Origin: Rhodospirillaceae bacterium
Lineage (GTDB): Bacteria > Pseudomonadota > Alphaproteobacteria > UBA6615
DNA: 64,000 bases
NCBI GenBank assembly: GCA_018702955.1
Contig: JABJEK010000038.1
Span: 1-64,000, forward strand
Direction of reading: 5' to 3'
Shown: in pieces, positions 42,204 through 50,335 of the stretch
Layout: each line of letters opens with the position of its first letter
Numbering within the stretch: position 1 is the first letter of the stretch
Program-made: the position numbers and the translations under genes
The notes under the pieces: model-generated
Told to the model about the DNA's origin: nothing
The model's input: the letters and a program-made list of their open reading frames with translations, nothing else
The model's database searches: none

Positions 42204-44288
42204 CTATTTCGCCGCCGGGGCGACGCCGGGAACGATCGAAACGCTTCCCGATTCCCTCCGCTCTGCCGTCGCACCGGGATCAACCACCACTGTCGTGAAC
42301 GGCGATTCTATGATCGCCGGCCCGGGTAGCGTCTCGCCGGCCTTCATCGCCTCGAACCTGCGGACCGTCGCATCCACATACCCGGTTTCCGCAAAATACA
42401 CCTTGCGCGTACCGTCAGCTGACGCGGCCTCTTCTGCCGCTGCGAGCGAACCGCTTTCGGTTTCCTTCAGCAGGCATTTGACCGATGCGGTCCAGCCCAC
42501 GACTTCGATGCTCGATTCCGGGTCGTTGATCGCGAAGATATCCTCGTGAACCTTGTGGAATTCCTCGACGAGAGCTGCCACGTCGGCATCGCTTTCGAAC
42601 CGGGGGGACGCGAGCGGCACCTCGATCTCCCAGACCTGTTCGGGATAGCGCGCCTCGGCGAAAAACTCGATCGTCTGGCTGATCGAACCCGCACCCGGGC
42701 CATTGATGAACGCGTTACACCTGGCTTCGAGCCCATCAAGAATTTGATTGACGCCCGCGGCGTCAAAAGCCTCCGACGTGGCAAAGAATGTCCGGGTGTA
42801 TTGCGAATGAAGATCGGACATCATCGCACCGGCCGCACTCAGCGCGGCACCCACTTCCGGGATCACCACGCGCTCACTGCCGAGACGCCGACCGATTGCC
42901 GTCGAGTTCAATCCGGCCGCACCGCCGCCGCCGATCAAAATCGCGTCGCGTGGGTCGATGCCCTGATTGACGGTGATGTCGACGATGGCCTGCACCATGT
43001 TCTCGGTCGCGATCGCGATGATCGCCGCGGCCGCATCCTCAAGCCCGATCCCCATGGGCTTCGCGACATCGCGTTCAATCGCGCCACGCGCGGCCTCGAG
43101 GTCGAGGCCCATCGATCCGCCGAGAAAGAACTCGGGATCGAGATAGCCGAGTACGAGCGAGGCGTCGGTCACGGTCGGCTTGTCGCCCCCCTGCCCGTAG
43201 CAGGAAGGCCCGGGCACCGCGCCCGCACTCTGTGGCCCGACATGCAGCATGCCGCCGTCATCGACCCAGGCGATGGAGCCACCCCCGGCACCAATTGATT
43301 TCACATCCACTGACGGAAAGCCGGTCATATGCCCGCGATAGGGTTGGCCGATCCATGTCTCACGGGTCCAGGGAATGCGTCCGCGGCGCACCAGACTGAC
43401 GTCATAGGTCGTGCCGCCCGTATCGGCGATGACCGCCGTGTCCGAGCCTTCGTCCTCGCGGGCAAAATAGCGCCCGGACACCGGCGCCATCGACGGCCCG
43501 GAATTGATCAGATGGATCGGGTGTTCGGCGACATCGACCGCGTCCATCATGCCGCCCTGGGACGTGACGATCAGCACGCGTCCGCCGAAACCGGCATCCG
43601 AAAGGCGGCCAGTCAGATTGTGCATATACGCACTCATCAACGGCTTGAGCGACGCGTCGATGGCCGCCGAGGACGCACGCCGATACTCACGCAGAGAAGG
43701 ATTCAGTACATGGGAAAGCGTGTAGGGAACACCCGGCAAATGCTGCTCGATCAACTCACCGACCCGGTCCTCATGGGCGGAATTGATGATCGACCACAAC
43801 AGGCAGACCGCGACCGCTTCGACGTCTTTCGACTTGAGCTCTTTGAGGATTTCCACCACCCGACCTTCATCGAGCGGTGCCATTTCGGATGCATCCGACA
43901 GAATGCGACCCGGCACTTCATATGACAGCGCGCGCGGCAAATAGGGCTGCGGATAGGGAACCGTGAAATTGAACGGCTCCATGCGCCCGCCTTCGCGGAA
44001 CACGAGGATATCGCGATGGCCCTCGGTGGTCAGGAATGCTGTTTTGGCAGTGTTCCCGGTCACGATCGCATTGATCGCGTGGGTCGTGCCGTGAATGAAC
44101 AGGTCGCCCTTTGCGAGGAGCGCATCCAGACCAAGACCAAAATCGTCGGCGGCGAGTTTCAAACTGTCCAGGACACCGTTGATCGGATCTCCCGGCGTGG
44201 TTGAGGCCTTGTACATATGAAGACCGTTGTCATCGTCCTCAACAATCAGGTCGGTAAATGTTCCGCCCGTATCGACAGCAAACCGCAT
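42204..44288 (-). CDS. hyuA: Hydantoinase A/oxoprolinase family protein
   Basis: 694 residues, ASKHA-type ATPase fold. The phosphate-1 loop is VDTGGTFTDLIV at the N-terminus, and the second phosphate loop is ADTGGTTYDVSLVRRG. GGGGAAGLNSTAIGRRLG near 455-475 is the adenosine region. HyuA phosphorylates the cyclic amide or an enol substrate so that HyuB can act. The start at 44288 follows AAGAGGG; the frame upstream to 44339 has no such site. It is the first gene of a six-gene operon and diverges from a tetR gene, whose operator lies in the gap. Substrate unknown. Confidence 0.92.
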   Translation of the reverse strand: MRFAVDTGGTFTDLIVEDDDNGLHMYKASTTPGDPINGVLDSLKLAADDFGLGLDALLAKGDLFIHGTTHAINAIVTGNTAKTAFLTTEGHRDILVFREGGRMEPFNFTVPYPQPYLPRALSYEVPGRILSDASEMAPLDEGRVVEILKELKSKDVEAVAVCLLWSIINSAHEDRVGELIEQHLPGVPYTLSHVLNPSLREYRRASSAAIDASLKPLMSAYMHNLTGRLSDAGFGGRVLIVTSQGGMMDAVDVAEHPIHLINSGPSMAPVSGRYFAREDEGSDTAVIADTGGTTYDVSLVRRGRIPWTRETWIGQPYRGHMTGFPSVDVKSIGAGGGSIAWVDDGGMLHVGPQSAGAVPGPSCYGQGGDKPTVTDASLVLGYLDPEFFLGGSMGLDLEAARGAIERDVAKPMGIGLEDAAAAIIAIATENMVQAIVDITVNQGIDPRDAILIGGGGAAGLNSTAIGRRLGSERVVIPEVGAALSAAGAMMSDLHSQYTRTFFATSEAFDAAGVNQILDGLEARCNAFINGPGAGSISQTIEFFAEARYPEQVWEIEVPLASPRFESDADVAALVEEFHKVHEDIFAINDPESSIEVVGWTASVKCLLKETESGSLAAAEEAASADGTRKVYFAETGYVDATVRRFEAMKAGETLPGPAIIESPFTTVVVDPGATAERRESGSVSIVPGVAPAAK

Positions 44289-44396
44289 CGTAGCCCTCTT
44301 CCCCACGGTGCCTTTAGTGCATGCACGTGCGTCCGGCACCGTAGGACGCCCGCATCAGGGTGTCAGATTAACAGGCGGTTTGCAGCACAACCAAGT

Positions 44397-44418
44397 TTAA
44401 TTAATGGCCATTAAGTAA
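44397..44418. promoter_or_regulatory. 22-bp near-perfect palindrome, probable TetR operator
   Basis: The core TTAATGGCCATTAA (44401-44414) is a perfect palindrome; extended arms reach 44397 and 44418 with one mismatched pair. It is in the 159-bp gap between hyuA and tetR, 30 bp before tetR. This is the usual size and place for an operator that represses both the regulator and the operon. Confidence 0.75.
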
Positions 44419-44447
44419 CTATACTCGTCGCCAACGGAGGTGGCCGA

Positions 44448-45080
44448 ATGGCCCAAGTGCGAAAACGTTCACGCAGTGCCGGCGAGACCAAGGCCTTGAT
44501 CATCCAGGAGGCTGCCAAATTGTTTGCGTCGCGCGGTTATGAGCGAACCAGCCTGGGGGCGATCGCGAGCGCGATCGGCATCAGCGCACCCGCGCTCTAC
44601 TATCATTTCGATTCCAAGGACGAGATTCTATACGCGACGCTGGAGAACACCCTGGTTCAATTGAACCTGATGTCCGCGGAAGGGGTCACGGCGGCCGGCC
44701 CCTCGCCCGTCGCGCAGTTGCGAAGCTTCGTGCGCGCCCATGTCCAGCACGACGTCGGCAATGTGGACATCATGCCGATGCTCAATGCCGGCCTCTATAA
44801 CGTCGACCAGCTCATCGGCGGGCTTCCGGCGACCCGGCGGCGCAAGCTCATACAGATGCAACGCAGTTTTCTCGACAGGCTCAGGGAAATACTCAACACG
44901 GGCAAGAAGGATGGTGTGTTTGCGTTCGAGAACACCACCACCACCGCATTCGCGATCATTGGTATCGTCGATTTCGCCGTCTACTGGTTCCGCACCGAAG
45001 GCGCACTTACGGTCGAGGACCTGGCCGACCAGTATGGCGATCTTGCAGTCCGTATGGCTGGTGCCGCGCGTGTCTCCTGA
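44448..45080 (+). CDS. TetR/AcrR family transcriptional regulator
   Basis: 210 residues. The helix-turn-helix (KALIIQEAAKLFASRGYERT and ISAPALYYHFDSKDEILY) occupies about 15-60, followed by the helical ligand domain. The presence of the YYHF motif is typical of the FadR/KstR2-like branch of TetR. Divergent from hyuA, with a palindromic operator between, so it most probably represses the hyu operon until an inducer arrives. GGAGG precedes the ATG with about six bases spacing. Confidence 0.92.
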   Translation: MAQVRKRSRSAGETKALIIQEAAKLFASRGYERTSLGAIASAIGISAPALYYHFDSKDEILYATLENTLVQLNLMSAEGVTAAGPSPVAQLRSFVRAHVQHDVGNVDIMPMLNAGLYNVDQLIGGLPATRRRKLIQMQRSFLDRLREILNTGKKDGVFAFENTTTTAFAIIGIVDFAVYWFRTEGALTVEDLADQYGDLAVRMAGAARVS

Positions 45081-45083
45081 CGC

Positions 45084-45872
45084 CTAGGCGTCAATGAAAC
45101 CGAGAACAGATTCGACGAACGCATCCTTGGCCTGAATTTGCGGGCAATGGCCGCAATCGGGAATCTCGACCAAGGTCGCACCGGCGATGCCCTGATGCAG
45201 GGCATAGGACATGGCCGGCGGTGTCGTGGCGTCGTCCAATCCAATCATCACCATTGTCTCGTTCGCGATCCCGCCGATCTCATCAGCCATTTCCACATTT
45301 GCCAAGGCGCGCGCCGTCGCAGCGAAAGCCGCCGGGTTGGCTGTTGCGAGGGCGGACTTGCGCTCGGCGATCACGTCGGGATTGGCATCGATATAGGGTT
45401 GCGGGAACATGCGCAGGATCGCCGCATCAAGGACGGCGTCCATACCGTCCGCTTCCACCTTTTCCGCGAGAATATGCAGCGGCTTCTTCGCCGCTTCGGG
45501 AAACCCCGGACCCGTGTCGGCGAGGATCAGTTTGCCGAAGCGATCACCATGGTGAATGCCGAGCGCCACACACATGAAACCACCCGCGCCGTTGCCCAGC
45601 ACGGACGTATCTTCCGGCAGACCGGCGGCATCCATCACCCCGGCAAGAAAGTCGGCGAATTCACGCACATCGGGATTTGCATTGGCCAACGGCGGCGTGG
45701 CGCCATAACCCGGCAGATTGGGCACCGTGACCCGGTGGTTCGCCGCCAGCTCAGGCAATGCCCGGTCGAACGCCGTGCGTTCGGCGAGCAATGAATGAAC
45801 CAACAAAAGGTCAGGCCCTTCTCCGGCCTGAATGACATCAGCGTTCGCCACGTCCAGTTGACGTACGTCCAT
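45084..45872 (-). CDS. Alpha/beta hydrolase fold protein lacking the serine nucleophile
   Basis: 262 residues. The overall fold resembles 3-oxoadipate enol-lactonase (LLLVHSLLAERTAF oxyanion segment, VPNLPGYGATPP). At the nucleophile elbow, expected G-x-S-x-G, it reads Gly93-Asn94-Gly95-Ala96-Gly97 (VLGNGAGGF), so Ser is replaced by Gly. Acid (GLDDATTPP) and His (DCGHCPQ) are still present. It may be a non-hydrolytic member or a cofactor-free enzyme using His only. GGGGGAAG precedes the ATG at 45872. It follows the XRE-cupin gene by 38 bases, suggesting one operon. Confidence 0.86.
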   Translation of the reverse strand: MDVRQLDVANADVIQAGEGPDLLLVHSLLAERTAFDRALPELAANHRVTVPNLPGYGATPPLANANPDVREFADFLAGVMDAAGLPEDTSVLGNGAGGFMCVALGIHHGDRFGKLILADTGPGFPEAAKKPLHILAEKVEADGMDAVLDAAILRMFPQPYIDANPDVIAERKSALATANPAAFAATARALANVEMADEIGGIANETMVMIGLDDATTPPAMSYALHQGIAGATLVEIPDCGHCPQIQAKDAFVESVLGFIDA

Positions 45873-45910
45873 AAAACTTCCCCCAAAAATTTCTTGATTG
45901 TTGTCGTCGG

Positions 45911-46564
45911 TCAGCAATCCTGGTTCAGAATCGCCTCGGCCATCGAAGCGCCGTCTTCCTGGCCAACCGGTGAAGGGCCGAGCCAGACCATAAGGATATC
46001 GGCATCCTTGCCATCCAGCGCGACCAGGGTGTGGGCCATCGTGCTATCGAGATAGGCGCTGTCCCCCTTGTCCAGGCGCACCGGGCTGTAATGCTCGGTA
46101 TGCACTTCGATGGCACCGTTCAGCACAAAGAAAAATTCCTCGCCGGAGTGACTAACCATGCCGTCGAGGGGGCTGGGTTCATCGGCCTTGACCCGTTCGA
46201 TCAGCGGCGTCATGCGCTTGCGCCGCAGCTCGGAGCACAACGCGTACATATCGTATTTCGGCGTCGACCGAAAAACCGTGTCCGACTTGCGACTGAAGGT
46301 CATGCGTGCCGAAACATTTCCCTCATCTTCCTTCAGCGTCACCAGATCGCCGAGCGAGATCTGCAGGCCCTCGGCCAGGCGCATCAGGTTTGCAAAGGTC
46401 GGCGAGACCTGGTCATTTTCGATTTTCGACAGGGCGGAAATGGACAAGCCCGTCGCCTCCGAAACTTCGGCCAGAGTGTTGCCTTGTGCTTTTCGAAGTG
46501 CACGCACCTTGGTTCCGAGCGTCGGCCCGTTGACCGATCCGTGTTCGGTCCGCAAATCGTCCAT
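45911..46564 (-). CDS. XRE family regulator with C-terminal cupin domain
   Basis: 217 residues. Lambda-repressor-type helix-turn-helix about 15-70 (LGTKVRALRKAQGNTLAEVS; LSISALSKIENDQVSPT) and a cupin domain about 125-205 (SHSGEEFFFVLNGAIEVHTE; LDKGDSAYLDSTMAHTL). Proteins of this PuuR/SutR-like family sense small ligands and usually control adjacent catabolic or transport genes. It is divergent from an ABC importer operon starting at 46872 and upstream of the nucleophile-less hydrolase. A direct repeat of ACGTCACAAC lies in the gap. Confidence 0.92.
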   Translation of the reverse strand: MDDLRTEHGSVNGPTLGTKVRALRKAQGNTLAEVSEATGLSISALSKIENDQVSPTFANLMRLAEGLQISLGDLVTLKEDEGNVSARMTFSRKSDTVFRSTPKYDMYALCSELRRKRMTPLIERVKADEPSPLDGMVSHSGEEFFFVLNGAIEVHTEHYSPVRLDKGDSAYLDSTMAHTLVALDGKDADILMVWLGPSPVGQEDGASMAEAILNQDC

Positions 46565-46871
46565 GCCACTTCTCCCGCTATTCCTGCGCTCACCTAACAG
46601 CGCGACTCGTCACGTCACAACCACCAGGACGTCACAACTGTCGGGTCAAAACGTTCAGGCCACGCCGCTATGCCGAATCAAACGGCCATCACAAAAACGC
46701 ATACCACAGCTAAAACCCCTCTAATTCGGTGTATTTTCGTAGTTTAAGAAAACTTTTCCTATAAGACAAAAGTGGTGTAACGTTTTGCCTAGGTCGTCGC
46801 AGATGAGCGACCGTCAAAAACTTGCCTAGCGCATACAAATTCATTCGGCAGGAACTGGGAGGAAGTGAACT
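46565..46871. other. Divergent control region between XRE-cupin gene and ABC importer operon
   Basis: A 307-bp gap. Near the XRE gene it holds ACGTCACAAC twice (46612-46621 and 46629-46638), 17 bp apart as direct repeats. The ABC side (46720-46790) is AT-rich with TTTAAGAAAACTTTTCC, which may hold the importer promoter, and ends with the GGGAGGAAG ribosome site. No other structure is evident. Confidence 0.5.
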
Positions 46872-48332
46872 ATGAAAATCGGTAAGACAGAATTGACGCG
46901 TCGTGACGCGCTCAAAACCGGCGCAGCCGCTGCGGCAGTTGGTGCTGCCAGCACGGGGATGGCCGGCAAAGCCTTCGCCGGCTCGGAAGAAAATGCCGTC
47001 ATCGCGGCTGCAAAGAAAGCTGTACCGGGCGGTCAGGATATTACTGGCATCATCTGGTCGAACTACCAGGTCGCCCTTTCCGGCCCGTCCAAGGAATTCG
47101 GTGACGCGACCGGGATCGACCTGAAGAAAATCCAGGACATCTCGACGTTCGAAATTCCGCAGCGTGCGATGGCCGAAGCGCTTTCGAAATCGCCCGAGTT
47201 CGATATCTTCCACGTTGACTCGAACATGATCCCGTCGCTGGCTTCTGCCGGCCTTCTGGAGCCGCTGGACCAGTATCTCGATGCCGCCGGCGTCAAGATC
47301 AACGCGGTCGGCAACTTCGGCGAGTTCATGACCTACAAGGGCAAGACCTACGGCGTTCCGACGGACGGCAACGTGCATGTCCAGTTCATCCGTAAGGACC
47401 TGTTCGAGGATCCCGACGAGCGTAAGGCCTTCGCCGACAAGCACGGCCGCGAGATGACCTGGCCGGAGACGTGGGAAGAAGAGCTTGAGCTCATGAACTT
47501 CTTCACCCGCCCGGAAGACAATCTCTGGGGTTCGGCGAACCTGCGTGATCGTGGTTCCTCCCTCGCTTGGTGGTACATGTACCTCTACAGCGCCGGCGGG
47601 TTCCCGTTCACCGAAGACCTCGAGCCGAACATCGACAACGACGCCGGTGAGTACGCCGTGCAGACGTACCTCAACGTCAAGTCCGCGTCACATCCCGAAG
47701 CTGCTGGTTGGGGTACCCCGCAGATGATCCCGCGGATCATCAACGGCAACGCCTTCTCCTGCCAGTATTGGGACGGCATCATTGCCCTGGCCGAGAACCC
47801 CGACAAGTCGAAGACCGCCGGTAAGTGGTCCTACGGCCCGGTTCCGGGTTCGAAGTTTAGCGGCAAGCTGATCAAGCGTTCGATCTCGACACCGATCGTG
47901 TCGATGCTGGTGAACCGCCACAGCCCGCGTAAAGAAGCCGCTGGGTATTTCGCGGCCTACATGGCAACGGCAGACAACAGCGCGCGGATCGTTGGTGACC
48001 GGGTGAACACATTCCACGATCCGTGGCATGTCGAACACTTCAAGGAAGGCTCACTGCCGGCGAAGACCTATACGCCGGGCGGCATGGCCGCGATCGAGCA
48101 AAATCTGCAGATCACGACCCCGCCGATCTACCTGACCGGCCTGCTCGAGTTCGAGACCGAACTCAAGCGGAACCTCTCGGAAGCCTATGCCGGTGACAAG
48201 ACGGCCAAGCAGGTCAACAAGGACACGACCGATGCCTGGGCCCGTTCGGTCCGCCGTATTGGCAAGCGTCGTCTGAAGGAAGAGTTCGCCACCTACAAGG
48301 CGCTGCTTCCGACCATCGACCTTCCGACCTGA
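46872..48332 (+). CDS. ABC transporter extracellular solute-binding protein (carbohydrate type, family 1), Tat signal
   Basis: 486 residues. The N-terminus has a Tat signal with twin arginines at 10-11 (TELTRRDALKTG), a hydrophobic Ala stretch and a cleavage site near KAFAG. The mature protein is of the maltose-binding/family 1 type, with a conserved NVHVQFIRKDLFEDP segment and a region of WxDGIIALAE. Its Tat export suggests folding before secretion. It is the first gene of a complete importer with two permeases and an ATPase. Ligand not predictable; sugar alcohols, glycerol phosphates or carbohydrates are likely. Confidence 0.92.
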   Translation: MKIGKTELTRRDALKTGAAAAAVGAASTGMAGKAFAGSEENAVIAAAKKAVPGGQDITGIIWSNYQVALSGPSKEFGDATGIDLKKIQDISTFEIPQRAMAEALSKSPEFDIFHVDSNMIPSLASAGLLEPLDQYLDAAGVKINAVGNFGEFMTYKGKTYGVPTDGNVHVQFIRKDLFEDPDERKAFADKHGREMTWPETWEEELELMNFFTRPEDNLWGSANLRDRGSSLAWWYMYLYSAGGFPFTEDLEPNIDNDAGEYAVQTYLNVKSASHPEAAGWGTPQMIPRIINGNAFSCQYWDGIIALAENPDKSKTAGKWSYGPVPGSKFSGKLIKRSISTPIVSMLVNRHSPRKEAAGYFAAYMATADNSARIVGDRVNTFHDPWHVEHFKEGSLPAKTYTPGGMAAIEQNLQITTPPIYLTGLLEFETELKRNLSEAYAGDKTAKQVNKDTTDAWARSVRRIGKRRLKEEFATYKALLPTIDLPT

Positions 48333-48371
48333 TCGACGGCAGGCAGTATTGCCTGTGCTCTCGTGACATAG

Positions 48372-48398
48372 CCCCGGGGCGCCCATCGCGCCCCGGGG
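48372..48398 (+). promoter_or_regulatory. Perfect GC hairpin between solute-binding and permease genes
   Basis: CCCCGGGGCG (48372-48381) pairs with CGCCCCGGGG (48389-48398) around a seven-base loop. There is no U tract. It lies in the 85-base gap after the binding-protein gene. Such stems often stabilise the 5' binding-protein mRNA and lower permease expression. Confidence 0.6.
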
Positions 48399-48417
48399 TC
48401 GTCGAGGTTTCCAAGAC

Positions 48418-49419
48418 ATGACCGCTGACGCGACCATTAACACCACACCTGCGCCCGGCTCCAAACGGGAACGCACCCGTGCCCAGGGCATTCGCCGATT
48501 CAAATGGGCCGTGCTGACCCCCTTCCTGGCGCTGATGTTGTTCATCCTGATGCCGGCGTTTGTTCTGCAGGGTTATTTCTCGTTTTTCGCCTTCTCGATT
48601 TTCGACGCGGGCGACAACACGGGCTTTTCATCCTATTTTGAGGCATCAGAATGGGTCGGGCTCGACCTCTGGGCCGATGCCCTCAGTGACGACAAGTTTG
48701 GTTTTGCGATTATCCGCTCGCTGCTGTTCGCCACCGGCGTGACAGTTGGCTGTTTCATCCTCGGATTTATGCTGGCGCTGCTGATGTATCGCCCGTTCCG
48801 TGGCCAGGGCGTCTATTACATCTTCTTCATTCTGCCGATGCTGACGGTGCCGATCGTGATCGCCTACACCGGCGAGATGATCCTGTACCAAAACGGACCC
48901 CTGAACGACATCCTCAGCATTCTCACGCAGACGCGCGTTGAGGCGCAGTTCCTGTACAAACAGGAAGTGGCGCTCACGAGTATCGCCCTCCTGGAGATAT
49001 GGAACTGGACCCCGTTCAGCTTCATCATCATGATGGCCGGACTCGCGTCTCTGCCCAAGGAACCGCAGGAAGCAGCACAAATTCTGGGTGCCAACAAGTG
49101 GCGTATCTTCTGGGAGGTCCAGGTTCCCCTGCTCCGCCCGGTGATCCTGCTGGCGCTGATCCTGCGTTTCCTGGAATCAATGGCCGAGTTCCCCAAGACC
49201 TGGGGACTGCTCCAGGGCGGCCCCGGCTCGGCAACAGAGACCGTTCCGGTCTACATCTTCATAAACGCGTGGCAGTTCTTCGATATCTCTTATGGCGCGG
49301 TGCTGTCCTATCTCATCCTGTTCATGATGGCCGCAATTGTGATGTCGGCGATCTGGCTGTTGCGTCGCGAGAAGAAGAGCCTCGACGCCATGTATGATTC
49401 GAAGCCTCAGGAAGGTTGA
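48418..49419 (+). CDS. ABC transporter permease, carbohydrate type (MalF-like)
   Basis: 333 residues with six membrane helices. The EAA loop for contact with the ATPase is SLPKEPQEAAQILGANKWRI near 210-230. It has a cytoplasmic N-terminal stretch of about 30 basic residues. It is downstream of the binding protein by 85 bases and overlaps the next gene region closely, forming the first of a permease pair. No clear ribosome site; AGGTTTCC is the nearest. Confidence 0.92.
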   Translation: MTADATINTTPAPGSKRERTRAQGIRRFKWAVLTPFLALMLFILMPAFVLQGYFSFFAFSIFDAGDNTGFSSYFEASEWVGLDLWADALSDDKFGFAIIRSLLFATGVTVGCFILGFMLALLMYRPFRGQGVYYIFFILPMLTVPIVIAYTGEMILYQNGPLNDILSILTQTRVEAQFLYKQEVALTSIALLEIWNWTPFSFIIMMAGLASLPKEPQEAAQILGANKWRIFWEVQVPLLRPVILLALILRFLESMAEFPKTWGLLQGGPGSATETVPVYIFINAWQFFDISYGAVLSYLILFMMAAIVMSAIWLLRREKKSLDAMYDSKPQEG

Positions 49420-49429
49420 GGAACGCCCC

Positions 49430-50329
49430 ATGTCCATGACGAAATCACAACGGCGCCACGCCTTTTCCGCCTTCCGTTACTTTGTCCTGACGATCTGGTT
49501 GCTGATTGTCGCCTTCCCGATTTTCTGGATGGTTTCCACCTCGTTCAAGCCGGATCGCGAATGGTTCGCCTGGCCGCCGGTCTATATTTCCGAGAACGCG
49601 ACCCTGCAGAACTATCTCACGGTCTGGGCCGACGTCAGCGAATATGCCACCGACGAAACGGGCAAGCTCGAGACCTATACCCAGTCGCTCCAGCGGCCGT
49701 GGGAGGCGCTGGGCAACAGCGCCCTGATCTCGGTCATCTCGACGACGCTCACGGTGTTGTTCGGATCCGTTCTCGCCTACGGGGTTTCGAGATACGGGAT
49801 ATTATCCGAAGGGCGAATGTTCCAATTACTCATGCTCCGCATGGTGCCTCCAATAGTGCTCATCGCGCCCATATCAATCTGGTACAGCGCACTGGGGTTG
49901 CTCGATTCGATAACAGGTTTGGTCATGTTGTATTTTTTGACCACACTGCCCTACGCCGTCTGGATGTCGAAAAGCTTCATCGACGAAGTCCCGCGCGAAA
50001 TGGAACAGGCGGCCGAAATTCTCGGGGCCAGCCGCATGCGGACGATCTGGGAAGTGGTCTTGCCATTGGTTCGATCGGGCCTGGTGGCGACCTTCCTGTT
50101 CATCCTGATTTTGACCTGGAGCGAGTATCTGCTTGCCCTGCTCCTGTCGAAGACCGAGGTGGTCACGCTTCCGGTCGAATTGTCGAAGTATCAAGGTTCG
50201 ACGGAAGGCCGCGTCTACGGACGCCAGGCGGCCCTCTCCGTTGGCATCACTCTGCCACTCATCGTGGTGGGTCTCATGATCCGCAAACATCTTGCGCGTG
50301 GATTTAGTTTTGGAATGGTGAGGAGGTAG
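49430..50329 (+). CDS. ABC transporter permease, carbohydrate type (MalG-like)
   Basis: 299 residues, six membrane helices. The EAA loop is PREMEQAAEILGASRMRTIW near 190-208. A long periplasmic loop (about 45-95) follows the first helix, as in the MalG class. The start at 49430 is chosen for GAGGAACGCC upstream; the frame begins earlier at 49394 inside the first permease. It pairs with the 48418 product in the membrane. Confidence 0.91.
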   Translation: MSMTKSQRRHAFSAFRYFVLTIWLLIVAFPIFWMVSTSFKPDREWFAWPPVYISENATLQNYLTVWADVSEYATDETGKLETYTQSLQRPWEALGNSALISVISTTLTVLFGSVLAYGVSRYGILSEGRMFQLLMLRMVPPIVLIAPISIWYSALGLLDSITGLVMLYFLTTLPYAVWMSKSFIDEVPREMEQAAEILGASRMRTIWEVVLPLVRSGLVATFLFILILTWSEYLLALLLSKTEVVTLPVELSKYQGSTEGRVYGRQAALSVGITLPLIVVGLMIRKHLARGFSFGMVRR

Positions 50330-50335
50330 CGAGCC

